64,000 bases of DNA from Roseiarcus sp963832305. Its GTDB lineage: Bacteria > Pseudomonadota > Alphaproteobacteria > Rhizobiales > Beijerinckiaceae. Below are positions 1-8,632 of the stretch, in pieces. The translations under genes were made by a program, and so were the position numbers. The stretch lies in NCBI GenBank assembly GCA_963832305.1, contig CAWHTU010000002.1:1-64000 (forward strand), in the 5' to 3' direction. Position 1 is the stretch's first letter. Each line of letters starts with the position of its first letter. The notes beneath the pieces were generated by a model that made no database searches, was not told where the DNA came from, and saw only the letters and a list, made by a program, of their open reading frames with translations.

Positions 1-85
1 GAGGGGGCGGGATTCGAACCCGCGATACGGTTTCCCGTATACACACTTTCCAGGCGTGCGCCTTCGACCGCTCGGCCACCCCTCC
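1..85 (-). tRNA. tRNA-Ser(GGA), 3' end cut by window edge
   Basis: Read on the minus strand, the segment folds as a class II tRNA. It has acceptor GGAGGGG, a D-arm, an anticodon loop with GGA (CTGGAAA context), a long variable arm (ATACGGGAAACCGTAT pairing on itself) and the T-arm GCGGGTTCGAATCCCGC. GGA reads serine UCC codons. The last acceptor base, the discriminator and any CCA lie outside the window. Confidence 0.95.
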
Positions 86-87
86 GG

Positions 88-113
88 CTCGCCCTTCCAT
101 TGAGGAGGGCGAG
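88..113. other. hairpin just upstream of tRNA-Ser
   Basis: CTCGCCCT (88-95) pairs perfectly with AGGGCGAG (106-113) around a ten-base loop. It lies on the 5' side of the tRNA, so it may end a transcript arriving from the right or be part of the tRNA leader. No T-tract follows. From 114 to 321 I see no convincing gene; the open frames there are low-quality GC-rich shadows. Confidence 0.35.
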
Positions 114-321
114 GCGAGGCGCTTAGCACCGGGCGCGCCGCCCGCGCAAGCACGCGCCCATCGCCTTTCGAGCGCCAGCCGCCGTGTGACGGACATAGCG
201 AATGGGAACTATTCGCGGAAGTTCGCCCAGTGACATCCGACGCACATGACGGCGGCTCCTTTTTCGGCAGGCGGCGCTCAAAGGTTCCCCGCGGGGGACC
301 ACGGCGCCAGAAGGCGGCCTC

Positions 322-560
322 TCAGTGAACGATGGACTTCGAGAAGACATTCGCGACGGCGACGCCGGCGACGATCAGCCCAATGCCAACCATCGCCGGA
401 ATCGAGCGTCTGACGAAACTTCACGTAGCCAATGAACGAAATCAGGACGATCCCCAGCCCGCTCCAGATCGCGTAGGCTATTCGGCGAAATTTCCTAAGG
501 CGAGATACGCTGTCAACAATATCGATGTGACTGTTAACGCAATCAACGCGGCGTTTCGTC
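322..560 (-). pseudogene. decayed small multidrug resistance (SMR/EmrE-type) efflux gene
   Basis: Translated piecewise on the minus strand, this stretch carries the second half of an SMR protein. TM3-like residues (SILLTAYLALGNFAE) are followed, after a frame change, by the SMR signature AYAIWSGLGIVLISFIGY and RQTLD. After another frame change comes the last helix PAMVGIGLIVAGVAVANVF and a terminal stop at 322-324. SMR proteins are about 110-residue, four-helix proton/drug antiporters in the inner membrane. At least two indels separate the pieces and no start or first helix is seen, so this is a relic. Identification rests on the AYAIWSG and VGIGLIVAGV blocks, which are diagnostic. Confidence 0.75.
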
Positions 561-587
561 GCTCCGAAGACCCCGGAGGCGCCGGCC

Positions 588-3296
588 CTAAGCGCGGCCC
601 CAGAAAGCGACCCGGATCGCCTTCTCCAGCTCCATCACCAGGATGAGGCCGACCGCGGCGATCGCCGCCACGCCCATGTCGGGCCAGTCGATCGGCCTTG
701 TGTCATAGAGGAATTCGAGCGGCGGCAGATAGGTGAAGGCGACCTGCAGCAGGACGACGGCGCCGACGCCGAGCGCGAGCGCCCGCGTGATCCGGATGGC
801 GCGGAAGTCGAAGGGGGCGCTGTGGCGCAGGCGTACGCTGAACAGATAGGCGATCTCGAGCCCGACCATCGCGTTGACGGCGAAAGTCTGAGCGTGCTCG
901 AGCTCCTCGCCGCGCCTGAGCGCCCAGAAGAAGACCGCGAACACGACCACGCAAAACAAAGCCGAGACCAGCGCCGTCCGCCAGATGAGGAGGCCCGAGA
1001 GGATCGGCGCGCTCGGATCGCGCGGCGGCCGGCGCATGACGCCGGGCTCGGCCGGGTCAAAGGCGAACACGAGCCCGAGCGTCACCCCCGTCACCATGTT
1101 GACCCAGAGGATCTGCGCCGGCGTCATCGGCAGGGTGACGCCGGCGAGGATGGCGACGACGATCGCCATCGCCTGTCCGCCGTTGGTCGGCAGCGTCCAG
1201 CCGAGCACCTTGACCAGGTTGTCGTAGACGATCCGGCCTTCGCGCACCGCTGCGGCGATGGTGGCGAAATTGTCGTCCGCCAGCACCATCTCCGCCGCCT
1301 CCTTCGCCGCCTCCGTGCCCTTGCGGCCCATCGCCACGCCGACGTCGGCGCGCTTGAGCGCCGGCGCGTCGTTGACGCCGTCGCCGGTCATCGACACCAC
1401 CGCGCCGCCCGCTTGCAATCCCTCGACCAGCCTCAGCTTGTGCTCGGGGCTGGTGCGGGCGAAGACCGCCGTCATCGGCAGTGCGGCGCGCAGGGCGTCG
1501 TCGTCCATCGCGTCGATGGCGCGGCCGGTCAGGGCCTCGGCCGAACTTTTCTCAAGGCCGAGCTCGCGCGCGATCGCGGCGGCGGTCGAGGCGTGATCGC
1601 CGGTGATCATCTTGACGTCGATGCCCGCGGCCCGGCAATCGGCGATCGCGCGCACTGCTTCCGGCCGCGGCGGATCGATGAGCCCGACGAGGCCGAGCAG
1701 CGTCAAGTCGCCGCTTTCGACGTCCGCGAAGCTGAGCCTCGCGGCGTCAGGCGGCGCGAGCTTGGAAGCAAAGGCGATGACCCGCTGGCCTTTGGCCGCG
1801 AGGCGGTCGATCGCGGCGCGCCACATCTCGGCGTCAAGCGGTTCGTCGCCGGACGCCGAGCGCTGGCGGTCGCACAGCTCCAACGCCCGTTCGGGAGCGC
1901 CCTTGACGGTGACGAGCCTGCCCGCGCCGGCGCCGTTAAGGGCCGCCATGAACCGGTGACGGGCGTCGAACGGAATTTCCGCCAGGCGCGGGAAGTCGCG
2001 CCGCGTTGCATCGGCGTCCAGGCCGGCTTTCATCGCCAAAGCAATCAGGGCGCCCTCCATCGGATCGCCGGCGACGATCCACTCCGTCCCCGCCTGGCGC
2101 AAGGACGCATCGTTGCAGAGGACGGCGGCAAGGGCGATCTCTCGGAGCGCGGGATATGTCGAAGGCTCGATCGCGACGCCGTCGAGCGTAAGCGCGCCGC
2201 GCGGCTCGTAGCCGGCGCCAGTCGCTTCAAACGCGCCCGACGCGGTGACGACCGCGCCGGCGGTCATCTGGTTCAGGGTCAGCGTGCCGGTCTTGTCGGA
2301 GCAGATCGTCGAGACGGCGCCCAGGGTTTCGACCGCGGGGAGGCGGCGGATGATGGCGTTGCGCTCCGCCATCCGCCGGACGCCGATTGCAAGCGTGATC
2401 GTCATCACCGCCGGCAGCCCCTCGGGAATGGCGGCGACCGCGACGCCGACCGCGGCCATGAACGCGTGCTCGATCTCGTAGCCGCGAACCAGCGCAGCGA
2501 AGGCGCAAACGCAGGCCGCGACGGCGAGGATGACGATCGTCAGCCGCTTGGCGAAGGCGTCCATCTGGCGAAGCAGCGGCGTGGTCAGGGATTCGACACC
2601 CCCGACCAAGGCGCTGATTTGCCCAAGCTCAGTCGCTGCGGCGGTTGCGACCACGAGGCCCGCGCCCTGGCCGCTTGCGACCAGCGTCCCGGAATAGGCA
2701 ATGGAAGCGCGGTCGCCGAGCGGAGCGTCAGGCGCCACGGGGTCGGAAGACTTGTCCGCAGGCGCTGACTCGCCGGTCAGCACCGCTTCTTCGATCCTCA
2801 GGTTCGTGGCGCGCAAGAGCCTCAGGTCGGCGGGAATGCGATCGCCCGCCTCGATGAGCACGACGTCGCCGGCGACCAGGCTTTCGACCGGAATGGTGAG
2901 GCGCCGTCCGTCGCGCAGGACCGACGCTTCGTGCGTCAGCATGGCGCGAATGGCGTCCAGCGCATTCTCGGCCCGGCCCTCCTGGATGAAGCCGATTGTC
3001 GCGTTGATGACCACGACGCCGAGAATGACCACCGTGTCCACGCCGTGGCCGAGCAGGAAGGCGATCAGCGCCGAAACGAGCAGGACATAGATCAGCAGGT
3101 TGTTGACATGGGCGAAGAGCCGCGCGGCAAGCGAGCGCGGCTTGCCGGCCGGCAGGCGGTTCGGCCCGTTCACTTTGAGCCGCTCCGCAGCCTCGGCGGA
3201 CGTCAATCCTTCGGCGGATGAGCGGGTGCGCTCGAGCGCGGCCCGAGCGGTTTCCGCGTGCCAGGGGGGTTCAACGGTCGCGGGTCTATCCTGCAT
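588..3296 (-). CDS. cation-transporting P-type ATPase (type II, Ca2+-ATPase-like)
   Basis: A 902-residue inner-membrane cation pump. The N-terminal cation-ATPase domain precedes two helices, then the actuator loop with TGES, then the M4 motif AAIPEGLPAV. The phosphorylation motif SDKTGTLTLNQM holds the aspartate near residue 333. The nucleotide domain follows, then MTGDGVNDAPALKRADVGVAMG and the C-terminal helices. PEGLP in M4 is typical of type II (PMR1/SERCA/PacL-like) pumps, as opposed to heavy-metal type I pumps, which carry CPC. Calcium or magnesium is a reasonable substrate, but the ion cannot be fixed from sequence. Length is normal for the family and all catalytic motifs are intact. 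It is separated by over 300 bp from the response regulators and probably has its own promoter. Confidence 0.93.
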   Translation of the reverse strand: MQDRPATVEPPWHAETARAALERTRSSAEGLTSAEAAERLKVNGPNRLPAGKPRSLAARLFAHVNNLLIYVLLVSALIAFLLGHGVDTVVILGVVVINATIGFIQEGRAENALDAIRAMLTHEASVLRDGRRLTIPVESLVAGDVVLIEAGDRIPADLRLLRATNLRIEEAVLTGESAPADKSSDPVAPDAPLGDRASIAYSGTLVASGQGAGLVVATAAATELGQISALVGGVESLTTPLLRQMDAFAKRLTIVILAVAACVCAFAALVRGYEIEHAFMAAVGVAVAAIPEGLPAVMTITLAIGVRRMAERNAIIRRLPAVETLGAVSTICSDKTGTLTLNQMTAGAVVTASGAFEATGAGYEPRGALTLDGVAIEPSTYPALREIALAAVLCNDASLRQAGTEWIVAGDPMEGALIALAMKAGLDADATRRDFPRLAEIPFDARHRFMAALNGAGAGRLVTVKGAPERALELCDRQRSASGDEPLDAEMWRAAIDRLAAKGQRVIAFASKLAPPDAARLSFADVESGDLTLLGLVGLIDPPRPEAVRAIADCRAAGIDVKMITGDHASTAAAIARELGLEKSSAEALTGRAIDAMDDDALRAALPMTAVFARTSPEHKLRLVEGLQAGGAVVSMTGDGVNDAPALKRADVGVAMGRKGTEAAKEAAEMVLADDNFATIAAAVREGRIVYDNLVKVLGWTLPTNGGQAMAIVVAILAGVTLPMTPAQILWVNMVTGVTLGLVFAFDPAEPGVMRRPPRDPSAPILSGLLIWRTALVSALFCVVVFAVFFWALRRGEELEHAQTFAVNAMVGLEIAYLFSVRLRHSAPFDFRAIRITRALALGVGAVVLLQVAFTYLPPLEFLYDTRPIDWPDMGVAAIAAVGLILVMELEKAIRVAFWGRA

Positions 3297-3369
3297 CGCT
3301 CGATTGAGCCTCTCTACTGCCTGTCGGCGGCGTTGCAGCGCGCCCGACGCGGGTCGAAAGCGTTCGCTC

Positions 3370-3576
3370 TCAGCCTCGTGGCGCCGTCAAGCCGACGAGC
3401 TTGCCTGGATCAACCGCCCAAGTTTCGCCAAACACGCGCGCTCCCACCGCGTCATAGTTCAACGGCGCCTTGCCGTCGCGCAAGGTCACTCGGGCGGGTC
3501 CATTGTGGCGGACGACCGGACGGGAGAAAGATTCTGCCAGTTCCGAATCCGTCGACGGCGCAAGACGGGCGTCTTG
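3370..3576 (-). pseudogene. open protein-like fragment of unknown family, no convincing start
   Basis: Between the ATPase and the response regulators, one minus-strand frame is open for about 68 codons and ends at 3370-3372. It reads like real protein: ELAESFSRPVVRHNGPARV, then LRDGKAPLNYDAVGARVFGE, then TWAVDPGKLVGLTAPRG. It begins directly after a stop codon and has no ATG. A GTG (the V of ARV) could start a product of about 40 residues. I read it as the tail of a truncated gene or a small unannotated protein. I do not recognise the family. The rest of 3297-3629 shows nothing. Confidence 0.3.
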
Positions 3577-3629
3577 TCAGGAAGCAGAAGGCTACTTTCC
3601 GCTCAAGAGAGGATCGCCGGAGCGCGGGA

Positions 3630-4052
3630 TCAGTTTTCTTCCGGCTTTTGGGCGCGGTCGCGCGCCGCCAGCGCTCGTCTGATGCGATCGGCGAGAAGCT
3701 GGGGATCGTAGGGTTTCGAAAGTTGGGGGCCTTCCTCGCAGAGGTCCGCCGCTTCCTTCGCTTGGCTTGCGATCGTCCCCGCCAAAATCACCTTGATGCC
3801 GGGCCGGTCTCGCCGGAGTTGCCGGGCCAATCCAAACCCGTCCAGTTTTCCCGGCGCTTGGGCGTCGGCAAGCACAACGTCGATCGACTCCACTTCCGCG
3901 TTCAGGATCAAAAGCGCTTCGTTCACGTTCCCGCACTCCACGACTTTGTAACCGCATTCCCGCAGATATTCTGCGACCGGCTGGCGTATGAGGACGTCCG
4001 ACTCGACCATCAGTATTGTCGGCCGATCCGATTTGGGGCGGGCGGGTTTCAT
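3630..4052 (-). CDS. single-domain response regulator (CheY-like receiver), degenerate switch
   Basis: A 140-residue protein made of one receiver domain with no output domain. The acidic pocket is ILMVESD, the phospho-acceptor aspartate lies in VVLADAQAPG, and the conserved lysine is in LSKPYD. The switch threonine/serine expected after beta-4 appears as alanine (KVILAGT), whereas the neighbouring regulator has MTSG there, so signalling may be altered. Its ATG overlaps the stop of the upstream regulator by four bases (ATGA), so the two are translationally coupled. No histidine kinase is encoded beside them. Alphaproteobacterial single receivers often act as phospho-relays or sinks; the partner is unknown. 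Confidence 0.88.
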   Translation of the reverse strand: MKPARPKSDRPTILMVESDVLIRQPVAEYLRECGYKVVECGNVNEALLILNAEVESIDVVLADAQAPGKLDGFGLARQLRRDRPGIKVILAGTIASQAKEAADLCEEGPQLSKPYDPQLLADRIRRALAARDRAQKPEEN

Positions 4053-4444
4053 TCGGGAGGGGGTTCGCCAAGCGCGGCACGAATGAGGGCAACAACGTCC
4101 GCGATCTCGTAGGGTTTGGGAATGAATTGCACAGCGGGAATGGGGTCGCGCGCCGGTAGTCGGCCCGACGTCATCAGCAATTTAAGGTCAGGTCGCCTCG
4201 CCTGCAATCGCCTTACAAGTTCGAGACCGCTCACCGAGCCGGGCAACTCGATGTCGGTAAATACAAAATCTATTGGCGTTCCCGCCTCAAGATGGTCCAG
4301 GGCCTCGTCCGCACTTCCCACCTCGATTACTCGCATGCCGGCCTCGCGCAGCGCCTCGGCGATGATGATTCGGACCAGGATCTCGTCCTCGACGACGAGG
4401 ATCTTAGGAATTTTCTCGGTCCCGGGCCGTGGGTCCGTATTCAT
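4049..4444 (-). CDS. single-domain response regulator (CheY-like receiver)
   Basis: A 131-residue receiver protein, first gene of a two-gene unit. Motifs are complete: KILVVEDEILVR with the acidic pair, VFTDIELPG with the phospho-aspartate, LLMTSG with the switch threonine, and FIPKPYE with the lysine. There is no DNA-binding or enzymatic output domain. It is followed in the same transcript by a paralogous receiver overlapping by four bases, so the two proteins are probably made in equal amounts and may compete for, or pass on, the same phosphoryl group. An 81-bp gap separates it from the dehydrogenase gene upstream. Confidence 0.9.
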   Translation of the reverse strand: MNTDPRPGTEKIPKILVVEDEILVRIIIAEALREAGMRVIEVGSADEALDHLEAGTPIDFVFTDIELPGSVSGLELVRRLQARRPDLKLLMTSGRLPARDPIPAVQFIPKPYEIADVVALIRAALGEPPPE

Positions 4445-4525
4445 TCAACTTCCTGCAAGCAGTCTAAAACTCCGGAAGGGGGCGCGCGTTCCGCGCTCGA
4501 CCGGAATTCTCCGAACCGACCCGGC

Positions 4526-5380
4526 TCAGCCGGCCACAGCAGCAAAGTCCTTGGCGCCCAATCCCTTGGCTTCGGCGCGCGCAAATGCCTTCGCCGCGGC
4601 CGAGATAACGTCGGCGGACGCGCCCAGCGACTGGGCGAGCGCGGTCGCATAGCGAGCGTCCTTCAGCATCAGATAAAGCGCGAAGTCCGTTTTATCGAAA
4701 TCGCCGGCCAGCATGCGAGGCAGCTTCCCCTTGACGATCGGGCTCGCGGCGGCGCCGGCAAGGATGAGAGCGGAAATCTGCTCCGGCTTGAACCCGGCCT
4801 TCCCGGCCACATCGAGAGCTTCGGCGAGCGCGGCGGTCTGAGCGGCGATGAGCTGGTTGTTGATGAGCTTCCAGGTCGCGCCGGCGCCTACCGATCCGAG
4901 CCTTTCCATGACCGTGCCCACGGCCGCGAGCGCCGGACGCGCGGCCGCGAAAGTCGCTTCGTCGCCGCCGATGAAGAACCTGAGCGCGCCCGCTTCCGCC
5001 GCGTCGCGACTGCCGCCGACCGGCGCGTCGAGGAAGCCCAATCCCTTCGCGCGCGCGTGGCCAGCGAGCTCTCGCGCCCAATCGGGCGTGAGCGTGCTCG
5101 ATTCGACGGCGATGGCGCCGCTCTTCGCTCCCGCGAGCGCGCCATCCGCGCCGAGCCAAATCGAGCGTGAGGCAGCGTCGTCGGCCACCATGGCGAAGAT
5201 CGCATCGGCGCCCGCGGCAGCCTCGCGCGGCGTCGCCGCAGCCTTTGCGCCCTTGGCCGTGAGCGCCTCGGCCTTGGCGGGCGTGCGATTCCAGACCGAA
5301 AGCGCGAACCCTTTGGCTAGCCAGTTGGCGGCCATGCCGGCCCCCATCGCGCCAAGGCCGAGAAGCGCTACGCGTTGCAT
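4526..5380 (-). CDS. NAD(P)-dependent oxidoreductase, 3-hydroxyisobutyrate dehydrogenase family
   Basis: A 284-residue beta-hydroxyacid dehydrogenase. An N-terminal Rossmann fold opens with GLGAMGAGMAANWLAKG, where the cofactor binds. The substrate signature is LDAPVGGSRDAAEAG near residue 120, and the catalytic lysine lies in GATWKLINNQLI near residue 170. The C-terminal half is all helical. Family members reduce or oxidise small 3-hydroxyacids (3-hydroxyisobutyrate, tartronate semialdehyde, glyoxylate/succinic semialdehyde); the substrate cannot be chosen here. It lies 37 bp downstream of def on the same strand and could share its transcript. Confidence 0.9.
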   Translation of the reverse strand: MQRVALLGLGAMGAGMAANWLAKGFALSVWNRTPAKAEALTAKGAKAAATPREAAAGADAIFAMVADDAASRSIWLGADGALAGAKSGAIAVESSTLTPDWARELAGHARAKGLGFLDAPVGGSRDAAEAGALRFFIGGDEATFAAARPALAAVGTVMERLGSVGAGATWKLINNQLIAAQTAALAEALDVAGKAGFKPEQISALILAGAAASPIVKGKLPRMLAGDFDKTDFALYLMLKDARYATALAQSLGASADVISAAAKAFARAEAKGLGAKDFAAVAG

Positions 5381-5417
5381 GACTATGCTCCCTCAGATGT
5401 GAACCTGTCCCGGCTTC

Positions 5418-5948
5418 TCACAGCACATGCGAGCCGTCGCCGGCGCGCTTGGCGGCCTTCTGGAATTTCTTGATCACGCGGTCGCGCTTGAGCTTCGAGA
5501 TGTGGTCGATGAACAGGATGCCGTCGAGGTGATCGATCTCGTGCTGCAGCACCGTGGACAGCAGCCCTTCGGCCAGGACCTCCCGAAGCTTGCCTTCGCG
5601 GTCGCGGGCGCGGGCGCGTACGGACGCGGGCCGCTCGACCTCGGCGTAATATTCCGGAATGCTGAGGCAGCCCTCCTCGTAGGTCGCGCGCTCCTCGGAC
5701 GACCAGACGATCTCGGGATTGATGAACACCTGCGGATCAGGCTCTTCCTCCTTCTTCGCCACATCGACCACGAGCAGCCGGATCGGCTCCGCGACCTGGA
5801 TCGCAGCCAGCCCCACCCCGGGCGCCTCATGCATCGTCTCGATCATGTCGTCGATCAGGCGGCGCAGCGAATCATCGACGCGCTCGATCGTTTTGCTGAC
5901 GAGACGCAACTTGGGGTCGGGCAGGGTGATGATCGGTCGGAGGGCCAT
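5418..5948 (-). CDS. def: peptide deformylase
   Basis: A 176-residue metalloenzyme that removes the formyl group from the initiator methionine of new proteins in the cytoplasm. All three motifs are present: GVGLAAIQV (motif I), EGCLSIP (motif II, with the metal-binding cysteine) and LQHEIDHLDGILFID (motif III, HEXXH with two metal histidines and the catalytic glutamate). Length is normal. It is divergent from rmuC; the roughly 110-bp gap between the starts should hold both promoters. The same def-rmuC neighbourhood is common in alphaproteobacteria, which supports the call. Confidence 0.97.
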   Translation of the reverse strand: MALRPIITLPDPKLRLVSKTIERVDDSLRRLIDDMIETMHEAPGVGLAAIQVAEPIRLLVVDVAKKEEEPDPQVFINPEIVWSSEERATYEEGCLSIPEYYAEVERPASVRARARDREGKLREVLAEGLLSTVLQHEIDHLDGILFIDHISKLKRDRVIKKFQKAAKRAGDGSHVL

Positions 5949-6060
5949 GAGGCGGGATTGTTTTCAAGGAGAGAGTGTTGGGACTGATAAGCGTCTGGAC
6001 AGACGCGGTCAAACGTGTTCTTATTTTGTTCCATTCGCTTCCGCGAGTCCTGCGTTCTTG

Positions 6061-7242
6061 ATGAATTCCGCGTCCCCGATCGCCGTCATCGGCGGCGTCG
6101 CAGTCGACCTTCCCCACGCGCTCGCCGGGGCCGGGGCCCTCTTGGGCGCGCTCATGGCTCTGGCGCTGATCGCGCTCTGGCGCGCCGGAGCCGCGCGGCG
6201 GGGCGAGCGCGAGGCGGCGGAAGTGCGACAGCAGGCGATCGAGGAGCGGTTCGCTGTCCTCGCCCGGTCGAGCGCGGAGCTCAACGGAAAGGTCGGGGCG
6301 ATGGCGGAGTGGCTGGGCTCGCGCCAGGCCGATCTGGCCCGGGTTGTGTCCGACCGGCTCGATTCGGTCGGCGCGCGGCTGGGCGCGGGGCTCGAAAGCC
6401 ATGCGCAGACAACGGGCGCGTCTCTGGGTCAGCTCAACGAGCGGCTAGCGGTGATCGACGCGGCGCAGTCGCGCCTGACCGAGATGACGCGGGAGGTCGT
6501 GTCGCTCAAGGACATTCTCGCCAACAAGCAGACTCGCGGCGCCTTCGGCCAGGGCCGGATGGAGGCGATCGTGCGCGACGGGCTGCCGGCGGGGGGTTAC
6601 GACTTCCAGTTTACGCTCTCGAACCGCGCCCGGCCTGATTGTGTCATCCGCCTGCCGGGCGATCCGCGCCCGCTCGCGGTCGACGCAAAATTTCCACTCG
6701 AGGGGTTCTCAGCCTACCGGGCGGCGCGCGACGACGAGGCGCGAAGAGCCGCGCACGCGCGTGTGCGCGCGGACGTCGGCAAACATGTCAAGGACATCGC
6801 CGAGCGCTATCTTGTACCCGGCGAGACGCAGGACGTCGCCTTGATGTTCGTGCCGTCGGAAGCAATCTATTCCGATCTCGTCGAGCATTTCGACGAATTG
6901 GTGCAGAGGGCCCATCGCGCCCACGTCGTCATCGTCTCGCCGACGCTCATGATGATGGCGATCAGCGTCGCCCAGGCGATCCTCCGCGACGCGCGGATGC
7001 GCGACGAAGCGCACGAGATCCAGGCCGAAGTCGGCAAGCTCCTGAATGACGTCCGGCTCATTGTCGAGCGGGCCGGGAAGCTCGAAGCGCATTTCCGCCA
7101 GGCGCAGGACGACCTCACCGGGATCGGGGTAGCCGGCGGCAGGATTGCGCGTCGCGCAGAGCAGATCGAATCCATGGATTTTGCCGGCGCCGATCGAACC
7201 GCCGCGGCGGACCTCCTGAGCCTCGCGCGGCCGGCGGAGTAG
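6061..7242 (+). CDS. rmuC: DNA recombination protein RmuC homologue
   Basis: A 393-residue protein with one N-terminal membrane helix (LAGAGALLGALMALALIALW), a charged coiled-coil stretch to about residue 150, and the RmuC nuclease-like domain. The latter is recognised by GRMEAIVRDGLP, RPDCVIRLPG, LAVDAKFPLEGF, VALMFVPSEAIYSDL and HVVIVSPTLMMM. RmuC limits inversions at short inverted repeats; its fold belongs to the restriction-endonuclease-like group (AVDAKFP holds the expected D-x-K). I chose the ATG at 6061 because the frame upstream is the shadow of def. There is no strong ribosome site. Length is normal. Confidence 0.93.
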   Translation: MNSASPIAVIGGVAVDLPHALAGAGALLGALMALALIALWRAGAARRGEREAAEVRQQAIEERFAVLARSSAELNGKVGAMAEWLGSRQADLARVVSDRLDSVGARLGAGLESHAQTTGASLGQLNERLAVIDAAQSRLTEMTREVVSLKDILANKQTRGAFGQGRMEAIVRDGLPAGGYDFQFTLSNRARPDCVIRLPGDPRPLAVDAKFPLEGFSAYRAARDDEARRAAHARVRADVGKHVKDIAERYLVPGETQDVALMFVPSEAIYSDLVEHFDELVQRAHRAHVVIVSPTLMMMAISVAQAILRDARMRDEAHEIQAEVGKLLNDVRLIVERAGKLEAHFRQAQDDLTGIGVAGGRIARRAEQIESMDFAGADRTAAADLLSLARPAE

Positions 7243-7480
7243 GGAGCGCACCACCTATTCCTCCAGGCACGCCGGCCTTACGCAGGCCATTGATTAATCC
7301 TTCGCGGCGCGGGTCGTTCGCCGATTTTGGGTCGGTGGCGCGGAGCCGCGGGATCGTGAACCGCAGATTCAGCGCGAGTCCCGCTCGGGCCGCGGCCTGA
7401 GCCTCGCCGAGCCCGCGCTTGCGGGAGCCGCAGCCGCATGTCACCTCGAAGATGGACCGCGCAGGCCGGGAGGACCACCG

Positions 7481-7891
7481 ATGGACGAAAAGATGAGCCC
7501 TGAACCGCTCGTCATCAACGAGGCGGAAGCGGCGCAGAGCGGCTGGGACGATTTGGTGCGCGGCCGGCTTCGCTTTCGCACGCTCTTTTCGCAGGGATTG
7601 ACCGAGACCGCCGGGTTGACCTGCGGCGTGACCGAACTTGAGGCCGGCGACTGGCTCGGCCTGCATCGCCATGAGCCGCCGGAAATCTACTACGTGTTTG
7701 CAGGCGCGGGCGTGGTGAGCCTCGAGGGGCGGGAGCTTGCGGTGAGGGCCGGGAGCGCGGTGTTCATTCCCGGCATGGCCGAGCATGGAGTCCGCCAGAC
7801 CGGAACCGAAACGCTACGCCTCTTCTACGCCTTCCCCGTCGATTCGTTCGACGGCGTAGAATACCTGTTCAGCGCAGCGGAGCGCGGGTGA
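7481..7891 (+). CDS. cupin-domain protein
   Basis: A 136-residue single-domain cupin. Cupin motif 1 is seen as GLHRHEPPEIYYVFAGAGVV, with two histidines and a glutamate as metal ligands. Motif 2 is FIPGMAEHGVRQTG, with the third histidine. The start has a good GGGAGG ribosome site eight bases upstream. Related small cupins bind a divalent metal and serve as isomerases, lyases or dioxygenases, or as sensors; no substrate can be given. It is followed by a metal-chelating cysteine-rich gene in the same direction after 110 bp. The 238-bp gap upstream (7243-7480) shows nothing else. Confidence 0.85.
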   Translation: MDEKMSPEPLVINEAEAAQSGWDDLVRGRLRFRTLFSQGLTETAGLTCGVTELEAGDWLGLHRHEPPEIYYVFAGAGVVSLEGRELAVRAGSAVFIPGMAEHGVRQTGTETLRLFYAFPVDSFDGVEYLFSAAERG

Positions 7892-8001
7892 GGTGCAGGC
7901 GGGGTCGCCGACCCCGCCGGCCCGGGAAAACGATCCGGCCCTCGGATGGGGTCCGCACCCGCCCTTGCCAGCGGCGCCGGGCCGGGATACCTCCGCGCCC
8001 C

Positions 8002-8526
8002 ATGTCAATGTCCTTGGTCCCTTACGGGGCCGCCCCGGGCCGCGAATGCGGCGCCTGCACCATGTGCTGCAAGCTCTATACCCTCCCCGAGATCAACAAG
8101 CCGGCAGGCGTCTGGTGCAAGTACTGCAAGCCCGGCAAGGGATGCACGATCCACGACAATCTGCCCGGTCAATGCCGCGACTTCTTCTGCCTGTGGATGA
8201 CGGACGGCGCCATGCCGGACGAATGGCGGCCGGACCGGGCGCGGTTCGTGTTGACGATCTACCCGACGAACGGCTTCGTCTACGGTCAGGTCGATCTTGG
8301 CTCGCCGGGCGCGTGGCGCCGGGCGCCCTATTACGAGAGGCTACACGCAATGGCGAAGACGCTGCTCGAGCAGCGTCGCCATCTTCTCATGTTTCTGGGC
8401 GATCAGGCGACGCTCGTCATGCCCGACGAGGACGTGCCCCTGGGCAAGATGACGGCTGAGGACAATTTCCGCATCGAGCCGGTCTTCGGCCCCAAGGGTC
8501 CCACCTGGCGGGCGACGAAGGTCTAG
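8002..8526 (+). CDS. cysteine-rich protein, YkgJ-type putative zinc/iron chelator
   Basis: A 174-residue cytoplasmic protein. The N-terminal half has the CxxCxxCC signature of the YkgJ family (ECGACTMCCKLY), followed by WCKYCKPGKGCTIH and QCRDFFCLW, giving ten or more cysteines able to bind a metal or Fe-S cluster. The C-terminal half is a conserved alpha/beta region without a motif I know. The ATG at 8002 is chosen because the frame upstream is arginine-rich shadow; an alternative ATG lies two codons further on. Function is unknown in the family. Confidence 0.85.
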   Translation: MSMSLVPYGAAPGRECGACTMCCKLYTLPEINKPAGVWCKYCKPGKGCTIHDNLPGQCRDFFCLWMTDGAMPDEWRPDRARFVLTIYPTNGFVYGQVDLGSPGAWRRAPYYERLHAMAKTLLEQRRHLLMFLGDQATLVMPDEDVPLGKMTAEDNFRIEPVFGPKGPTWRATKV

Positions 8527-8603
8527 TCGCTGCTCGCCTCTGACATCGCGCTGGCGCGAAACGCGATCTGGCCGCGCCGACGCGAAAAAAGGCGTGCGAT
8601 CTC

Positions 8604-8632
8604 TTGCGAAAATCAGAATTGTTGGTTATCTA
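8604..8632 (+). promoter_or_regulatory. sigma70-like promoter of element copy A
   Basis: TTGCGA (8604-8609), a 17-base spacer and TATCTA (8627-8632). The motif GAAAATCAGAA at 8608-8618 overlaps the -35 box and recurs at the same place in three other intergenic regions of this window. This positional conservation is the main evidence that it is a promoter or regulator site. Confidence 0.6.

Noticed and set aside
123..350. 75-codon minus-strand frame beside the tRNA
   Set aside because: Arginine/proline-rich, overlaps the SMR relic in the wrong frame and has no ribosome site.
822..2768. 648-codon open frame on the + strand
   Set aside because: It is antisense to the P-type ATPase, made of arginine/histidine/aspartate-rich low-quality sequence, typical of GC-rich shadow frames.
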